From Cupriavidus lacunae (lineage in GTDB: Bacteria > Pseudomonadota > Gammaproteobacteria > Burkholderiales > Burkholderiaceae): DNA of 64,000 bases. The translations under genes and the position numbers were made by a program. Positions 1 through 8,314 of the stretch are shown piece after piece (the stretch's first letter is position 1; every line of letters begins with the position of its first letter). The notes beneath the pieces are model-generated. The model saw only the letters and a program-made list of their open reading frames with translations. It did no database searches and was not told the origin of the DNA. The stretch spans positions 59,317 through 123,316 of the forward strand of contig NZ_QKWJ01000019.1 in the NCBI RefSeq assembly GCF_003353055.1, read 5' to 3'.

Positions 1-341
1 TTTTCCTTGATGGCATCCAGCCCGGCCTGGTTGGACGGGTCGGACATCGCCAGCAACAGCCGGTTCTCGCGCCGGCCCAGCGGCAGCAGCCGGTGCGCGT
101 GGAACTCACGGTTGCCGGCCAGCGCCGGCGGCACCTTGGTCAGGTTGTACTGGGCCAGGTCCAGCAGCGGCAGCTGATACTTGTCCGCGGCGAACAGCGC
201 CAGGTCGTGCGCGCTCATGGTGCCGCTGCCGACGATCTCGTCGATCAGCTGCGATTGCTTTTCACGCGCGGCCTGCTCCAGCTGAGCAAGCAGGGCGGGC
301 GCGATACGCCGGCTCTGGGCCAGGGCAAGACCGAGTGTCAT
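1..341 (-). CDS. pilB: Type IV pilus assembly ATPase PilB, N-terminal part (cut by window edge)
   Basis: The minus strand from the ATG at 341 reads MTLGLALAQSRRIAPALL and continues open to the window edge (113 codons). PilB is the cytoplasmic hexameric ATPase that powers type IV pilus extension. The visible part matches the N-terminal MshEN/T2SSE_N regulatory domain: a short helical start, LIDEIVGSGTMSAHDLALF, then the LPLLDLAQYNL and LLPLGRRENRLLLAMSDPSN segments typical of GspE/PilB proteins. The Walker motifs lie outside the window. The gene is chromosomal and reads away from the island. In the ancestral arrangement it probably lay near the tRNA-Pro now found at 51751. The family call is firm; the subtype (PilB rather than GspE) rests on the N-terminal wording and Burkholderiaceae gene order. 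Confidence 0.8.
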   Translation of the reverse strand, partial: MTLGLALAQSRRIAPALLAQLEQAAREKQSQLIDEIVGSGTMSAHDLALFAADKYQLPLLDLAQYNLTKVPPALAGNREFHAHRLLPLGRRENRLLLAMSDPSNQAGLDAIKE

Positions 342-671
342 GGCAGGTGCGCTGTGCGGTGCGGTTAGGCGATGGCGGATGCCACGCAGGCGGGGGCGGA
401 CGGACTCACGTCCCCGGATCGGGGCAGTTTGCCGCTGGGGTCACTTTTTGTAAAGGCGATGTCGGCGTGTTGTTGGCGTTTGCGCGACACGGGCGCAACC
501 CCACTTGCGCAGGGGAGAAGGGGCCTTTCGGGCAACTTCCCTGCGCGCGGGCTGTTGTCCTTTTGAGAGGAATCCCGGCCCCTTCCCATGTTTCCATTGG
601 CCGTTTCCACAACGGAAGACGTCACGCAGTATTGATCTGATATAGAATCAAAGATGCGTGCATAACATTGC
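342..671. other. Intergenic region upstream of pilB
   Basis: This stretch of about 330 bases lies between the divergent pilB and the small HTH gene. It should contain both promoters. I see no convincing -35/-10 pair, repeat or RNA gene; open frames here look like by-products of high GC. Confidence 0.5.
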
Positions 672-743
672 ATGGAGCCAATTTACAAGAAGCCCTTCGC
701 GCATGGGCTCAAGCAGTACCTGAAGGCAGAGAGAAAGGAATGA
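672..743 (+). CDS. Possible 23-residue leader peptide or toxin-gene remnant
   Basis: An ATG at 672 opens a 23-codon frame (MEPIYKKPFAHGL...) whose TGA overlaps the ATG of the next gene as ATGA at 740-743. The overlap suggests translational coupling. The peptide is basic and does not match a family I can name. Its place directly in front of an HTH protein could fit the stump of a RelE/HigB-like toxin gene, or simply a leader. Low confidence. Confidence 0.25.
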   Translation: MEPIYKKPFAHGLKQYLKAERKE

Positions 744-1060
744 ACATCATGACCGCAGAAGACCTCATGAAGGTCGTCAGCAAGATGCCCGCGCAGGAGC
801 GCGTCAAGTTCTTCACGCTGGTGGGCGAGCAGGCTTTCAAGGACGAGAGCTTTTCGCACGAGGAAGTCTTTGGCCACGTCGCTGAAGCAGACTTCACCGC
901 CGCGGAGGCGGCCGAATACCTCGAGGTTTCGATTGCCACCTTCCGGCGGCTGGTGCGTGACGGCAAGCTGGTTCCGCATGCGGAAGTGGGCCGCAGCCAG
1001 CTGTTCTCCGCGCCCGACCTGAAGGCATTCAAGCGTCAGCGCAACGCGATCAAGGGATGA
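740..1060 (+). CDS. Small helix-turn-helix DNA-binding protein
   Basis: A 106-residue protein starting MNIMTAEDLMKVVSKM. The C-terminal half (DFTAAEAAEYLEVSIATF, then a basic wing and VGRSQLFSAPDLKAFK) is an excisionase/MerR-type winged helix that probably binds DNA. The N-terminal half is a helical segment of unknown role. I chose the ATG at 740 because the purine-rich gagaaagga precedes it and it overlaps the stop of the short frame at 672-743; TTG 668 and ATG 749 are alternatives. It lies outside the island repeat, so it is a chromosomal gene or part of an older insertion. Antitoxin or autoregulator is possible but not shown. Confidence 0.7.
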   Translation: MNIMTAEDLMKVVSKMPAQERVKFFTLVGEQAFKDESFSHEEVFGHVAEADFTAAEAAEYLEVSIATFRRLVRDGKLVPHAEVGRSQLFSAPDLKAFKRQRNAIKG

Positions 1061-1096
1061 GTTGACGCTGAGCGGGGGGAGGAAGGGCAGAAAGAC

Positions 1097-1132
1097 AAAA
1101 GGCCGAATCAACTGACGTTGATTCGGCCTTTT
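1097..1132. terminator. Bidirectional Rho-independent terminator
   Basis: A perfect 15-bp stem (AAAAGGCCGAATCAA with its complement) and a 6-nt loop, flanked by A- and T-runs. It ends the HTH gene on the plus strand. In the pre-insertion chromosome it would also have ended the tRNA-Pro transcript from the other side, because it sits 3 bases from the island repeat. Confidence 0.85.
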
Positions 1133-1135
1133 AAA

Positions 1136-1184
1136 TCTGGTCGGGGTGAGAGGATTCGAACCTCCGGCCTCTACGTCCCGAACG
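1136..1184. repeat. attL: 49-bp copy of the tRNA-Pro 3' end
   Basis: The 49 bases 1136-1184 are identical to 51749-51797. They contain the CCA end, T arm, variable region and 3' side of the anticodon arm of tRNA-Pro, then diverge (cggctta here against tagcgct at the right end). This is the footprint of integration by a tyrosine recombinase into a tRNA gene and marks the left end of the island. Confidence 0.93.
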
Positions 1185-1636
1185 CGGCTTATAGGTCCCT
1201 TACAGGTTTGTGCAGTATAGCACGTCCTTTAAGAATCAATAACTTGCGTTCGCCTGCGCCCCTTTGCGTGCCTATGCGCGCAAGCGAATCTGCGCCAGTT
1301 TGGCGCAGATTTGGCGCAGATTCCTCGTAAACAAGCTTCTTCGGGAGCGTCCAAATGGCTATGCATGCACCCGCCTAGTAGGTTGGGGTCAAATGCCTGC
1401 GCATGCCTGCGTTAATGAACTGGGCACAGTGATTCTGGCGCCGCTGGACTGTTGTCCCGTTCGACGTGGCTATCCAGTAAGTGGAGTGGACTATACTTGC
1501 CGCTGGAGCGATTGTGGGGGACTCTCCAGTCAGATGCGCCAACTGAGCCACTCAGTTGTGGCAGGATGCCAACGGTGGTCATTTCTAGCGTTCCTGCTGT
1601 TTAAGAGAACACGCTATAGAACCCAAAATAGCCGTC
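1185..1636. other. Left island end, noncoding
   Basis: About 450 bases between attL and the first cargo gene. Apart from the TGGCGCAGA repeats at 1289-1320 I see no supported gene. The promoter of the 1637 operon should lie in the right half of this stretch; I could not pick a convincing -35/-10 pair. Confidence 0.5.
1289..1320. promoter_or_regulatory. Candidate integrase arm-type binding sites, left end
   Basis: TGGCGCAGA occurs twice in direct orientation (1301-1309, 1312-1320; 11 bp apart) and once inverted (TCTGCGCCA, 1289-1297). The same pair with the same 11-bp spacing occurs at 51663-51682 just inside the other end. Short repeats inside both att sites are the usual form of arm sites for tyrosine integrases. 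Function is inferred. Confidence 0.55.
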
Positions 1637-3514
1637 ATGACTACTGCAACCTGGGTGGCCGAAGGCTGCCGAATTCTTCTCAAGAAGACATCAGGAGAGC
1701 GTGTGCTGCTCCCGGCCATGGACATCTTCAAGGCGGTCTTCGGCCATCTGCGTGTCTGTGCCGACGAGGTCGTCCGCAGCCCTGTGGATGACATCCCGTC
1801 GTTGACCTTCTCTCGACAGCCTGCACAGCCGGCTATTCGTCTTTCGGGGAATGATGGCCGCAACCTCCAGCTCTCTTTTGGTCTGTCCACGGACACGGGT
1901 TTTGTTCAGTTAGACGGGGCGGCCGACCAGCTCATTCACGACGGTCGGTGGTATCCCGTCAGAGCAGACCTCCTGCGGACAGCCCTTGACTGGCTGGCAG
2001 ATGCACGAGTCAAGACACAGGGGGGCATCACTGTCGGTGACCTTGTCGCCCTGCGAGCCCAAACGGAAAAACCCTTTGCTGTATTCGATGAAGTAGCGTT
2101 CGATGCTTCAACTTCAGTCGTTGAACAGCCTCAGGCATTCATTCCGGGGTTTTCGGGAACACTCTACCCTTACCAGTCTTCCGGTGTAGCCTTTCTGTCC
2201 CTAGTGGCAGAGCAGGGTGTTGGGTGCATCCTTGGCGACGAGATGGGGCTGGGCAAGACGGCTCAGGTCATCGCAGTGCTCCAGATTGAGAAGAACGCTG
2301 GCCGTGGCCCAGCTCTTGTGGTTGCTCCTGCCACACTGCTTGAAAACTGGCGAAGGGAGCTCGCCTTCTTTGCACCTACGCTCACTGTCCTGCTACACGC
2401 GGGGGCAGACCGGGCGGGTGTAGCCGCCCGGCTACGAGGCGCTGACATCGTTATCGTATCCTATGACACGGCAATTCGTGACGAGGAAATCCTCAATCAG
2501 ATTGAGTGGAACGTCATCGCACTTGACGAGGCGCAAGCCATCAAGAACCCTGAGGCCCAGCGGACAACTACCGTGAAGCGGCTGCCTCGCAGGGTCTCAA
2601 TTGCCGTAACCGGCACGCCACTGGAGAACCGCATAGATGACCTTTGGTCCCTGGCAGACTTCGCCATGTCCGGGCTATTAGGGGAACGGGACACATTCCT
2701 CGCCCAGTTTGGCAACGAGCTGGAGGACGCCGCGCGGTTGGCGCCTATCATTGCCCCGATGCTGTTGCGGCGCAGGGTACTGGACGTAGCGCAGGACCTG
2801 CCCGAGCGGATTGACGTCTCGCAGGCCTTGCAGATGTCCTCGCCCCTTGCTCTGGCGTACGAGGCTCTACGCAAGCAGACGCTGGAGGAGTTTGGCCCAG
2901 CCGGTGGCCTAGTTGCTACCACGCGTCTTCGCATGCTTTGCGCTCACCCCTTACTGGTGGGTAACTGGCATGCGGACCCATCCATGGAGGTACCTAAATA
3001 TGAGAGGACGGTGGAACTTCTCGAGGAAATCTTCAGTGGGGGTGAGAAGGCGCTCATTTTCTCGACATACCAGGCCATTGCCGACCTTTTCATGTCCGAT
3101 ATGCCGAGACGATTCCCTAAGGGATTTTTTGATTTTATCGATGGGCGAGTCGAGGGAGCTGTGCGACAGACAGTTGTGGACCGGTTCTTTGGGCACCAGG
3201 GATATGGCGTACTCTTTCTGAATCCGAAGGCAGCTGGCTCGGGCCTAAATATCACGACAGCCAACCATGTGATTCACTACAACCCGGAGTGGAACCCGGC
3301 ACTGACAGCCCAGGCGTCGGCGCGTTCCTATAGAAGAAAGCAGACAAGGCCAGTAACGATTCATCATCTGTTCTACGTTCAGACAGTAGAGGAAGTGATT
3401 AGAAGCGCGGCAGCTTTCAAGCAGGACCTCGCCGGTGAGGCCGTGACTGGTCACAACGGAGATTTGGACCCAATGGCTATTGCGCAGGCCCTGCAGGTTT
3501 CACCACTGGCCTAA
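1637..3514 (+). CDS. SNF2-family helicase/translocase of the MORC-type restriction cluster
   Basis: A 625-residue superfamily 2 ATPase. Walker A is in ILGDEMGLGKTAQV near residue 200, a DEAQ box (ALDEAQAIKNPEA) near 296, TGTPLENRIDDLW near 325, and the second RecA lobe carries IFSTYQAI near 475 and an arginine-rich QASARSYRRKQ near 559. SNF2 proteins move along double-stranded DNA. In restriction clusters they are thought to power DNA scanning or remodelling by partner nucleases. It is the first gene of a tight same-strand run to Vsr (8135), 17 bp before the next gene. The first 170 residues before the helicase core match nothing I recognise. Confidence 0.88.
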   Translation: MTTATWVAEGCRILLKKTSGERVLLPAMDIFKAVFGHLRVCADEVVRSPVDDIPSLTFSRQPAQPAIRLSGNDGRNLQLSFGLSTDTGFVQLDGAADQLIHDGRWYPVRADLLRTALDWLADARVKTQGGITVGDLVALRAQTEKPFAVFDEVAFDASTSVVEQPQAFIPGFSGTLYPYQSSGVAFLSLVAEQGVGCILGDEMGLGKTAQVIAVLQIEKNAGRGPALVVAPATLLENWRRELAFFAPTLTVLLHAGADRAGVAARLRGADIVIVSYDTAIRDEEILNQIEWNVIALDEAQAIKNPEAQRTTTVKRLPRRVSIAVTGTPLENRIDDLWSLADFAMSGLLGERDTFLAQFGNELEDAARLAPIIAPMLLRRRVLDVAQDLPERIDVSQALQMSSPLALAYEALRKQTLEEFGPAGGLVATTRLRMLCAHPLLVGNWHADPSMEVPKYERTVELLEEIFSGGEKALIFSTYQAIADLFMSDMPRRFPKGFFDFIDGRVEGAVRQTVVDRFFGHQGYGVLFLNPKAAGSGLNITTANHVIHYNPEWNPALTAQASARSYRRKQTRPVTIHHLFYVQTVEEVIRSAAAFKQDLAGEAVTGHNGDLDPMAIAQALQVSPLA

Positions 3515-3531
3515 AACGGGAGTTATGTGAA

Positions 3532-3975
3532 GTGACAACAGAAATCCGGAAGAAGTTGAGCGCCAACGACGTCGGAGCTACCGGCGGCCATCAGGCAGGC
3601 ATTCTGGTTCCCAAGGAAGAACAAATTCTTTCGTTCTTTCCTACCCTCGACAAGACCGTGAAAAACCCGAGGATGAAGCTCGTTGTGTTTGAACGTGAAA
3701 GTCGGGAGCGCTGGGAATTTAACTTCATCTACTACAACAACAAGCTTTTCAAGGAAGGCGCAGGTAAAGGTACACGTAACGAATACCGTATCACTGGCAT
3801 GACAAAGTTCATGCGCGCAATTGACGCCAAGGTCGATGACGTGCTTGTCTTCTCCCGGGATGAAAACGCTTCCTTTGAGGTCGACATCGTTCGCTCGAAT
3901 GCGTCGTTTAGTCTGCAAATGGATGGCGACACCCTTGTTCTCGGTGGAGGCTGGACGGTTATTCCATCGCGCTAA
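3532..3975 (+). CDS. EcoRII-N/B3-like DNA-binding protein
   Basis: A 147-residue protein with a GTG start at 3532 preceded by GGGAG. The early motif NDVGATGGHQAGILVPK is characteristic of the N-terminal effector/DNA-binding domain of EcoRII and related B3-like domains, followed by beta-rich segments (WEFNFIYYNN, GTRNEYRITGM) and an acidic VDDVLVFSR. EcoRII recognises CCWGG. Here the domain stands alone without a nuclease domain, so it is likely the sequence-reading subunit for the neighbouring SNF2, MORC and HNH proteins. Domain recognition is by motif; CCWGG specificity is inferred from the Vsr and methylase neighbours and the CCWGG cluster at 6460-6533. Confidence 0.8.
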   Translation: MTTEIRKKLSANDVGATGGHQAGILVPKEEQILSFFPTLDKTVKNPRMKLVVFERESRERWEFNFIYYNNKLFKEGAGKGTRNEYRITGMTKFMRAIDAKVDDVLVFSRDENASFEVDIVRSNASFSLQMDGDTLVLGGGWTVIPSR

Positions 3976-3992
3976 CATATTTAAAGCACCCC

Positions 3993-5588
3993 ATGACAGA
4001 AAGAAAAATCAGCGTTCCGCCCGACGTGGCCCGTATCAGTGAGGGCCTGCGAGACACAGGGTATGACTTCAACGCCGCCGTTGCTGACATCCTTGACAAT
4101 TCCATTGCAGCTGGGGCCGATAAGATTTATGTCCGCCTGGAAGTCGACTTTGCCGACAGCGTCGTCATTTCCATCGTGGATAACGGCCACGGCATGAACG
4201 AGGAAGGTCTGGTCAACGCCATGAAGTATGGCTCCAGCAAGCGGGCCAGTGCCAAGAGCCTGGGCAAGTTTGGTCTGGGCCTGAAGACAGCTTCAACAGC
4301 CTTCTGCCGGCGTCTGTCGGTCATCTCCCGTGACTCCGGCTCGTCCCCAATGCTGCGTGCGACGTGGGACCTTGATGACATGGCTGCCCGGAACTCCTGG
4401 GACCTCGAGATTGCTGCCGCTGATGCGGCTCACCGCCAATTGCTCGACGAGATTGCGCCGGGAGCAGCTGGCACGGTTGTGCTTTGGGAAAACATTGACC
4501 GCGTGACTGCCCCTGAGGGCCAGCCCATCCGGAAAGCCGTTGAAAAGCTGGAGACAGGCCTCCGGGACCATATCGCGGTTGTCTTTCAGCGTTTTCTCGA
4601 TGCCAATGACGGTCGCGAGCGAAACGTTCATATCCAGCTCAACGGGGAGTCCGTTGCCGCGTGGGACCCCTTCTGCATCGTCGAGGCCAAGGAGCCTGTT
4701 GCCGAGAAGAAGATGGAGGTCCGGCTGCCAGACGGAACACAGACCTCATTCGTCGTCCGGGCCTTCGTACTGCCACGAAAAGAGGAATTTTCTTCCGATG
4801 CGAATCGCATCGCAGCACGTATCTCCAACGAGCGTCAGGGCCTCTACATCTACCGTGAGAACCGGCTCATTCATGGCCCTGACTGGATGAACATGTTCAA
4901 GCAGGAGCCCCACTACTCGCTGCTTCGTGTTGAGCTGTCGTTCGACCACTCTCTGGATAACGCATTCCAGGTGGACATCAAGAAGTCCCGTATCGAGCTG
5001 AACTCCGGCCTTTACGAGTGGCTGCGCGACAAGTTTCTCGCGGGGCCTCGAAGAGAAGCAGAAACCCGCTACCGGAAGGGTGCCGCTGGAGTTGCCAAGG
5101 GTGCGGCCGTCCTGCTCCATACTCCGGCCAGCAACGTCATCGAACAGAAGGCTTCCGCTCTCAAAACGGCGGCGGTGGCGCAGGTGGATGAAAAGACCGG
5201 CAAGGTTACGGTCAACAACAATTCGGGTGTGACCACGACCACTGTCCGCCTCGTGAATCCGGATGACGTTGGCAGTGCCCACGTGGTTACCAGTGGAACC
5301 CTTGAACATGGGGTGCTGTGGGAGCCCACCATCGGCAAGAACAGCAAGGCGGCTGTCGCCCTTAACACGGGCCATCCCTTTTACACCAAGGCATATTTGC
5401 CCAACAAGGCCAACAGCACAGTCATCCAAGCCATGGACTACCTGCTTTGGGCCCTTGCCCAAGCGGAGCTGAACAATATTAACCCGGACAACCAGGAAGC
5501 ATTTGAAGAGTTTCGTATCGAAGTTTCGCGTAATCTGAAGAAGCTGGTGGCCGACTTACCTGACCCAGTCGAGAACGGGAATAGCTGA
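3993..5588 (+). CDS. MORC/MutL-type GHKL ATPase
   Basis: A 531-residue protein with a clear N-terminal GHKL ATP-binding domain: motif I AVADILDNSIAAGAD (around residue 35), motif II VDNGHGMNEEGL (around 62), and the glycine-rich lid GKFGLGLKTAS (around 90). GHKL ATPases dimerise on ATP binding and act as DNA clamps; prokaryotic MORC-like members occur in restriction clusters with SNF2 helicases and nucleases. The region after residue 200 contains an S5-like fold segment (YIYRENRLIHGPDWM). The stop overlaps the next start as TGATG at 5586-5590, indicating co-translation with the HNH gene. Confidence 0.88.
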   Translation: MTERKISVPPDVARISEGLRDTGYDFNAAVADILDNSIAAGADKIYVRLEVDFADSVVISIVDNGHGMNEEGLVNAMKYGSSKRASAKSLGKFGLGLKTASTAFCRRLSVISRDSGSSPMLRATWDLDDMAARNSWDLEIAAADAAHRQLLDEIAPGAAGTVVLWENIDRVTAPEGQPIRKAVEKLETGLRDHIAVVFQRFLDANDGRERNVHIQLNGESVAAWDPFCIVEAKEPVAEKKMEVRLPDGTQTSFVVRAFVLPRKEEFSSDANRIAARISNERQGLYIYRENRLIHGPDWMNMFKQEPHYSLLRVELSFDHSLDNAFQVDIKKSRIELNSGLYEWLRDKFLAGPRREAETRYRKGAAGVAKGAAVLLHTPASNVIEQKASALKTAAVAQVDEKTGKVTVNNNSGVTTTTVRLVNPDDVGSAHVVTSGTLEHGVLWEPTIGKNSKAAVALNTGHPFYTKAYLPNKANSTVIQAMDYLLWALAQAELNNINPDNQEAFEEFRIEVSRNLKKLVADLPDPVENGNS

Positions 5589-6451
5589 TGTCGGAAGGCC
5601 TTGATATCGAAGCGATGCGTCGCAAGCTCGAAGGCAGGTTTCAGGTTGCTCTCTATTCGCAACCAGAAACTGTTGACGGGGGGGAGTTTGACGCATTGCG
5701 TCCGGCCGAGTTGGAGCAGGGTAATGGCTTCGCTATCCTCCTGTCCCGGACGCACCGGCAGTTTGAGGCCTCTTTTAAAGCTGACAATTTCGCGGGCGCG
5801 CTCCTGCGGGTCATGTCTGAGGCCACCGATGGTCAGAAAAAAGCGTTCGTTCGTGCCCGAGACGCTGCCGAAGCTTCAGGTACACACGTTTACGTGGCCA
5901 TCAATGGCAACGATAGTCGGAACTGCCTTGACCTGAAGGACCGTTGGACTCGAGTGGAGATTGACGTCTCTCGTCGGTTCCCCTCGGGAAAGACGGCAGA
6001 CGAGATGCTTGCAACGGCCTTACAGGTCGCTTCAACCTGCCTCACCCTTGTCCTTGCACTGACAGGCATTGGCGAGGAGGGCCAAGCCGTCCTGGACAAT
6101 GCGGTGAAGGGGTTGCCTGAAGGTGCCAAGCTCCGGGTTGAGGTAAACCGCTATGAGCGAAGCCCTGTCAATAGGGCTGCCTGCATCGAATACTACGGGC
6201 TTAGGTGCCAGTGCTGCGACTTTGACTTTGCCGACTTCTACGGTGAGTTGGGAGATGGCTACATCGAGGTGCATCATCGCACGCCTGTCTCCAAGTTGGG
6301 GCCAGACTACATCGTCGACCCCGTCGAGGACCTAGTTCCACTGTGCGGCAACTGTCATTCAATGGTCCACCGGACAGACCCTCCAATGCCCGTGGAGCAG
6401 CTGAACGCGCTGGTCGAGGCCCGCAAAGCAGCCGGATTGCAGGGGCACTGA
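5588..6451 (+). CDS. HNH endonuclease (McrA-like) of the MORC cluster
   Basis: A 287-residue protein. The C-terminal 90 residues form an HNH nuclease: the zinc pair RCQCCDFDF near 206, the catalytic IEVHHRTPVSKL near 227, and LVPLCGNCHSMVH near 249, in the CxxC-HH-CxxC-H arrangement of McrA-type enzymes. The first 190 residues (GFAILLSRTHRQFEASFK) are an unknown domain that may contact the MORC or EcoRII-N partner. It is presumably the DNA-cutting subunit of the cluster, which otherwise encodes only the single-strand nickase Vsr. It starts within the stop of the MORC gene. Confidence 0.87.
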   Translation: MSEGLDIEAMRRKLEGRFQVALYSQPETVDGGEFDALRPAELEQGNGFAILLSRTHRQFEASFKADNFAGALLRVMSEATDGQKKAFVRARDAAEASGTHVYVAINGNDSRNCLDLKDRWTRVEIDVSRRFPSGKTADEMLATALQVASTCLTLVLALTGIGEEGQAVLDNAVKGLPEGAKLRVEVNRYERSPVNRAACIEYYGLRCQCCDFDFADFYGELGDGYIEVHHRTPVSKLGPDYIVDPVEDLVPLCGNCHSMVHRTDPPMPVEQLNALVEARKAAGLQGH

Positions 6452-6457
6452 AAACTT

Positions 6458-6535
6458 CTCCTGGATTCCTGGCGAACGGGGGCAAGACCTGGTAAAGTCA
6501 CATGGTTTGTCTGGAGGTCGCCAGGAATCCAGGAG
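6458..6535. promoter_or_regulatory. CCWGG-bearing inverted repeat before the methylase gene
   Basis: A perfect 18-bp inverted repeat, CTCCTGGATTCCTGGCGA at 6458-6475 and its complement at 6518-6535, surrounds a 42-bp spacer. Five CCWGG sites lie within 74 bp (6460, 6468, 6488, 6521, 6529), two per arm and one in the spacer. It sits just after the HNH stop and 53 bp before the methylase start. CCWGG is the EcoRII/Dcm/Vsr sequence, so binding by the EcoRII-N protein or methylation here could control the methylase. The repeat is seen directly; the control role is inferred. Confidence 0.7.
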
Positions 6536-6587
6536 GAAGAAAATTTCTTCGCTAGACAAGTGAACGAACAACCACTGAAAGCTACGC

Positions 6588-7679
6588 ATGGCAGCTCCAA
6601 AATTCACCTTCATTGACCTCTTCGCAGGCATTGGTGGCATCCGAAAAGGGTTTGAACATATCGGCGGGAAGTGCGTCTTCACCAGCGAGTGGGACAAATT
6701 CGCCCGTATCACCTACGCAGCAAACCATGGCGAGAACGAAGAAGACATCGCCGGGGATATCTGGTCTGTTCCCCTGGATGTCATCCCAGACCATGACGTT
6801 CTCGTGGGCGGCTTCCCCTGCCAGCCGTTCTCGCTGGCTGGCGTGTCCAAGAAGAACGCGATGGGCCGAACTCATGGATTCGCATGTGATGCGCAAGGCA
6901 CTCTTTTTTTCCGTATCGCTGAAATCCTCAAGGAGAAGCGTCCCGGGGCCTTCATGCTGGAGAATGTGAAGAACCTCATTTCCCACAACAAGGGGCACAC
7001 CTTCCGTGTCATCCAACACGTGCTCGAAAAGGAGCTTGGCTATCACATCAGCTGGAAGGTCATCGACGGCAAGCGCTGGACCCCTCAGCATCGTGAACGG
7101 ATTTACATTGTGGGCTTCCGTGAGGACGTTGGGTTCGAATGGCCCAATGAGTCGGCATGGCCAGAACCGGGTTCGGTCAAACTCGGCTCCATCCTGGAAC
7201 CGGAAGCAACGGTCGACCCGAAATACATCCTCACCGACCGGCTCTGGGACTATCTGCAGGCCTACCGGGATAAACACACCAACGCAGGCAATGGCTTTGG
7301 TTGCTCTGTTGTGACTCGCGACGAGACGACCCGGACTCTGTCGGCCCGCTACCACAAGGATGGCTCAGAGATTCTCGTGCATCGCGGTCGGAGCCTGAAT
7401 CCGCGTCGCCTTACTCCTCGTGAATGCGCGAGACTCATGGGCTTCGAGGACGATTTTGCGTTGCCTGTCTCGGACACACAGCTGTATCGCCAGTTTGGCA
7501 ACTCGGTGGTCGTTCCAGCGGTCAAGGCAGTTGCCAAGGCAATGGAGCCCTATCTTAAGAAGGCCCTCAAGAACGGCAAAGCCTCAGGTGTGGCCAGGAC
7601 CATGGAGAAACCCGCAGTCATCCTCAAGGGCACCCCGAACCTGCCGTCGCGGGCCGTTAAGATTCCGGTAGTGGTCTAG
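6588..7679 (+). CDS. DNA (cytosine-5) methyltransferase
   Basis: A 363-residue C5 methyltransferase with ordered motifs: [15 protein letters not shown] (motif I, SAM binding), [12 protein letters not shown] near 73 (motif IV, with the catalytic Cys of PCQ), MLENVKNL near 124 (ENV), [11 protein letters not shown] near 167 (motif VIII), and the C-terminal RLMGFEDDF and [10 protein letters not shown]. It would methylate host DNA and protect it from the linked nuclease. The small target-recognition region (about 190-270) cannot be read for specificity by eye; CCWGG is suggested by Vsr and the EcoRII-N protein. The 136-bp gap before it contains the CCWGG inverted repeat, so it may have its own promoter. 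Confidence 0.93.
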   Translation: MAAPKFTFIDLFAGIGGIRKGFEHIGGKCVFTSEWDKFARITYAANHGENEEDIAGDIWSVPLDVIPDHDVLVGGFPCQPFSLAGVSKKNAMGRTHGFACDAQGTLFFRIAEILKEKRPGAFMLENVKNLISHNKGHTFRVIQHVLEKELGYHISWKVIDGKRWTPQHRERIYIVGFREDVGFEWPNESAWPEPGSVKLGSILEPEATVDPKYILTDRLWDYLQAYRDKHTNAGNGFGCSVVTRDETTRTLSARYHKDGSEILVHRGRSLNPRRLTPRECARLMGFEDDFALPVSDTQLYRQFGNSVVVPAVKAVAKAMEPYLKKALKNGKASGVARTMEKPAVILKGTPNLPSRAVKIPVVV

Positions 7680-7688
7680 GCAATTGAT

Positions 7689-8135
7689 ATGGTGGACATC
7701 ACGGACGTGGCCACACGTAGCCGGATGATGTCCGGTATCAGGGGCAAAAATACGAAGCCCGAGCTGGTTGTCCGAAAAGCCTTGCACCGGCTGGGCCTTC
7801 GCTACCGGCTGCATGTTCGACGTCTGGCTGGTGCTCCTGACCTTGTCTTTCCTCGCTACAGGGCAGTCGTGTTTGTCCATGGGTGCTTCTGGCACCAGCA
7901 TAACTGCCCTCTGTTCAAGATGCCTTCGTCCCGGACGGAATTCTGGCAGGAGAAGCTGGACAGGAATCGGGAGAGGGACCGCGAGCACATGGCCAAGCTG
8001 CTTCAAGACGGCTGGAGAGTCGCGGTTGTGTGGGAGTGCACCCTGAGAACCGCCATCAAGTCAAATGACGAAGGCCTTTTCGAGCGACTTGCAGAGTGGA
8101 TAAAGGGACGGGCATCTGCGTCGCTTGAGTTATGA
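7689..8135 (+). CDS. vsr: Very short patch repair endonuclease Vsr
   Basis: A 148-residue protein opening TRSRMMSGIRGKNTKPEL, the standard Vsr start. Catalytic and zinc motifs are present: APDLVFPRYRAVVFVHG with the catalytic Asp, and HGCFWHQHNC near 64. Vsr nicks 5' to the T of T:G mismatches that arise when 5-methylcytosine deaminates in CCWGG-type sites. The gene sits 9 bp behind the methylase and completes the cluster. ATG 7689 was chosen; GTG at 7692 is an alternative. It supports the view that the methylase modifies the second C of a CCWGG-like site. Confidence 0.93.
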   Translation: MVDITDVATRSRMMSGIRGKNTKPELVVRKALHRLGLRYRLHVRRLAGAPDLVFPRYRAVVFVHGCFWHQHNCPLFKMPSSRTEFWQEKLDRNRERDREHMAKLLQDGWRVAVVWECTLRTAIKSNDEGLFERLAEWIKGRASASLEL

Positions 8136-8159
8136 CTACGCTACAGGTCTATCGTGCGA

Positions 8160-8190
8160 AGCCCTTGTAAGCCCCTGATTTACAAGGGCT
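8160..8190 (+). terminator. Stem-loop after vsr
   Basis: AGCCCTTGTAA (8160-8170) and TTACAAGGGCT (8180-8190) form a perfect 11-bp stem 24 bases after the vsr stop. There is no long T-run, so it may be a weak terminator or an mRNA 3'-end stabiliser. Confidence 0.55.
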
Positions 8191-8314
8191 CGAAAATCGT
8201 CGGTAAGACTTATTCAGCATTGGCTTAGAGGACGCGGGGTACGGCAAGCTGAACCGGAAGGGAAGGTGGGATAAAACCGGGGGCTAGACAGGAATTCACA
8301 TCTTTGAATTCGCC

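Noticed and set aside
1118..1330. Small frame across attL
   Set aside because: It reads through the tRNA fragment and has no protein character.
1637..8135. DISARM system
   Set aside because: There is a helicase and a methylase, but no drmA/drmB-like gene and no phospholipase D gene; MORC, EcoRII-N, HNH and Vsr define a different cluster.
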